Shown here: in pieces, positions 62,789 through 64,000 of the stretch
Numbering within the stretch: position 1 is the stretch's first letter
Layout: the number at the start of each line of letters is the position of its first letter
DNA from: Phyllobacteriaceae bacterium
GTDB lineage: Bacteria > Pseudomonadota > Alphaproteobacteria > Rhizobiales > Rhizobiaceae
Assembly: GCA_023954255.1 (NCBI GenBank)
Contig: JAMLIH010000003.1
Location: 1-64,000, forward strand
Length of the DNA: 64,000 nt
Direction: 5' to 3'
Notes under the pieces: model-generated
What the model saw: only the letters and a program-made list of their open reading frames with translations
Told to the model about the DNA's origin: nothing
Databases searched by the model: none
Translations under genes and position numbers: made by a program

Positions 62789-62808
62789 ATATAAAGAAAT
62801 CTTTATAT
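62789..62808 (+). promoter_or_regulatory. 20-bp palindromic operator before the methyl-THF methyltransferase gene, copy 2 of 2
   Basis: ATATAAAGAAATCTTTATAT, identical to the block at 52329, 15 bases before the ATG at 62824. It lies just after metF, so it separates the MetF transcript from the downstream pair or adds a second control point. Confidence 0.7.
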
Positions 62809-62823
62809 CGTAGGAGCAACCCA

Positions 62824-63909
62824 ATGACCCATACCCTCGTCGCCTCCGAGAGCAAGGAAGTCGTCATCGGCTTCGATCAGCCCTTTTGCGTGATCGGCGA
62901 ACGTATCAACCCGACCGGGCGCAAGGTCCTCAACGAGGAACTGGAGCGTGGCGATTTTTCCCGTGTCGAGGCAGATGCCTTCGCACAGGTCGAAGCAGGC
63001 GCGACCGTGCTCGACATCAACTCCGGCGCGGTGTTCTCCGGCAAGATGGCGGAAGATCCGCGCTATGCCGACAACAACTTCGTCGAGCCCACGCTGATGG
63101 CGCAGCTGGTCGAGGTGGTCCAGAACGTCACCAACACCCCGCTATGCATCGACTCTTCCGTTCCCGGCGCGCTTGAAGCCGGCCTGAAGGCCGCCAAGGG
63201 CCGCCCGCTGCTCAACTCGGTAACCGGCGAGGAAGAACGGCTCGAAAAGGTGCTGCCGCTGGTCAAGAAATACGATGTGCCGGTCGTCGCCATTTCGAAC
63301 GACGACACCGGCATTTCCGAAGATCCGGACGTCCGCTTTGCCGTCGCCAAAAAGATCGTCGAGCGTGCCGCCGATTTCGGCATCAAGGCTCATGACATCG
63401 TGGTCGATCCGCTGGTAATGCCGGTCGGCGCCATGGCAACCGCCGGCCAGCAGGTCTTCACCCTAGTACGCCGCCTGCGCGAGGAGCTGGGCGTCAACAC
63501 CACCTGCGGCGCGTCGAACATTTCCTTCGGCCTGCCCAACCGCCACGGCATCAACAACGCCTTCCTGCCCATGGCCTATGCCGCCGGCATGACCAGCGCC
63601 ATCATGAACCCCGTCGCCCTGCCCGTGGGACCGAAGAAAATTGCCGAGAAAAAAGCCGAGGTCGAAGCCGCCGGCATCATGCTGCCGCCGGACATGGACG
63701 ATGAGACCTTCGTCAAGCTCTTCGGCCTCGGCTCGACCAGGTCGCGCCCCGGCAAGGAGATGGAGGCGATCCGCGCCGCCAACTTCCTGCTCAATCAGGA
63801 TTCGGGCGGCGCTGCCTGGATTTCATTCAATCGCGACCCCGATGCCGCCGCAGGTGGACGGGGCGGACGCCGGGCCGGCGGCCGGGCCTCACGAAGGGGA
63901 GCGGCATAG
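62824..63909 (+). CDS. Methyltetrahydrofolate:corrinoid methyltransferase-like protein (dihydropteroate synthase fold)
   Basis: 361 residues. Pterin-binding barrel: FCVIGERINPTGRKVLNEEL, AGATVLDINSGAVFS, TPLCIDSSVPGALEAGLKA, LLNSVTGEEERLEKVL, HDIVVDPLVMPVG, GASNISFGLPNRHGINNAFLPMAYAAGMTSAIMNP. This is the AcsE/MtgA/MetH-type family that moves methyl between corrinoid and THF. The C-terminal Gly/Arg tail (GGRGGRRAGGRASRRG) resembles the start of the MttB homologue. It is preceded by the shared palindrome and followed by a likely RamA-type activator gene. Confidence 0.92.
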   Translation: MTHTLVASESKEVVIGFDQPFCVIGERINPTGRKVLNEELERGDFSRVEADAFAQVEAGATVLDINSGAVFSGKMAEDPRYADNNFVEPTLMAQLVEVVQNVTNTPLCIDSSVPGALEAGLKAAKGRPLLNSVTGEEERLEKVLPLVKKYDVPVVAISNDDTGISEDPDVRFAVAKKIVERAADFGIKAHDIVVDPLVMPVGAMATAGQQVFTLVRRLREELGVNTTCGASNISFGLPNRHGINNAFLPMAYAAGMTSAIMNPVALPVGPKKIAEKKAEVEAAGIMLPPDMDDETFVKLFGLGSTRSRPGKEMEAIRAANFLLNQDSGGAAWISFNRDPDAAAGGRGGRRAGGRASRRGAA

Positions 63910-63933
63910 GGCAACGCCCTGCCTTTCGGCAGA

Positions 63934-64000
63934 ATGGACAAACGCAACGACAGCTCCGATCCCCTCGTTCTCTTTATGCCCTCGGGCAAGCGCGGGCGCT
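63934..64000 (+). CDS. Start of a probable ASKHA/RamA-like corrinoid-activation protein (cut by window edge)
   Basis: ATG 63934 gives MDKRNDSSDPLVLFMPSGKRGR before the window ends. LVLFMPSGKRGR matches the start of the ASKHA-domain proteins (DUF4445), in which a 2Fe-2S ferredoxin domain follows directly. Such proteins reduce inactive Co(II) corrinoids with ATP. Only 22 residues are visible, so the call leans on its position 24 bases after the methyl-THF methyltransferase gene. Confidence 0.55.
   Translation, partial: MDKRNDSSDPLVLFMPSGKRGR

Overview
This window looks like a chromosomal segment of a GC-rich alphaproteobacterium of the Rhizobiales (Hyphomicrobiales). The strongest marker is the gene run AcpXL - FabZXL - FabF2XL - FabF1XL - AdhXL - LpxXL at 38215-43875, which makes the very-long-chain fatty acid of rhizobial lipid A. 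The genus cannot be fixed from sequence alone. No rRNA, tRNA, CRISPR array, integrase or transposase was recognised.

Layout. 1-9894: the tail of a dimethylglycine/sarcosine dehydrogenase-like gene, a MerR/CDF metal pair, a periplasmic rhodanese, pyrE, a broken enoyl-CoA hydratase, a lower-GC islet (DUF1579-like protein plus YafY/WYL regulator), and a complete 809-aa dehydrogenase of the same family as the first gene. 9898-21696: a class V aminotransferase-like protein, glpK, an Ldh-family oxidoreductase, and a sulfonate locus with acetate kinase, a MocR/TauR-type regulator, Xsc (frameshifted) and a TauE/SafE exporter; a class I aminotransferase and an enoyl-CoA hydratase follow. 21739-28209: cytochrome b561, a MarR regulator, choline sulfatase (betC), a Rieske oxygenase of the glycine betaine/carnitine type, an SDR and an AraC regulator. 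28246-36440 (minus): one tightly packed operon of XRE-cupin regulator, two dehydrogenases of about 825 aa, a PEP mutase/isocitrate lyase-family enzyme and a non-pyrrolysine MttB homologue. 36639-51880: an orphan solute-binding protein, the VLCFA lipid A locus, an L,D-transpeptidase, an ArgE/DapE-like hydrolase, a peptide/opine-type ABC transporter with several frameshifts, and a TerB-like protein.

52373-64000 is the most interesting part: a corrinoid and folate C1 locus. It holds betaine-homocysteine methyltransferase, a ferredoxin-like protein, a second MttB homologue, a corrinoid protein, DUF1638, two MaoC-fold proteins, a small 'virulence factor' family protein, a MetV-like zinc/FeS protein, MetF, a methyl-THF:corrinoid methyltransferase-like protein, and at the window edge the start of a probable RamA-like corrinoid activator. 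With betC, the Rieske oxygenase and three dimethylglycine/sarcosine dehydrogenase-like proteins, the window reads as a quaternary-amine (choline sulfate, betaine or similar) demethylation region. The C1 units would go either to homocysteine or, through corrinoid and THF, to oxidation by MetF/MetV. Two identical 20-bp palindromes precede the betaine-homocysteine methyltransferase gene and the methyl-THF methyltransferase gene, 10.4 kb apart, tying the two into one probable regulon.

A caution: six or more unrelated genes (a small reading frame near 4.4-4.6 kb, an enoyl-CoA hydratase, xsc, an ABC permease, an ABC ATPase and DUF1638) carry one- or two-base indels. This may be real gene decay or draft-quality sequence; sequence alone cannot separate the two.
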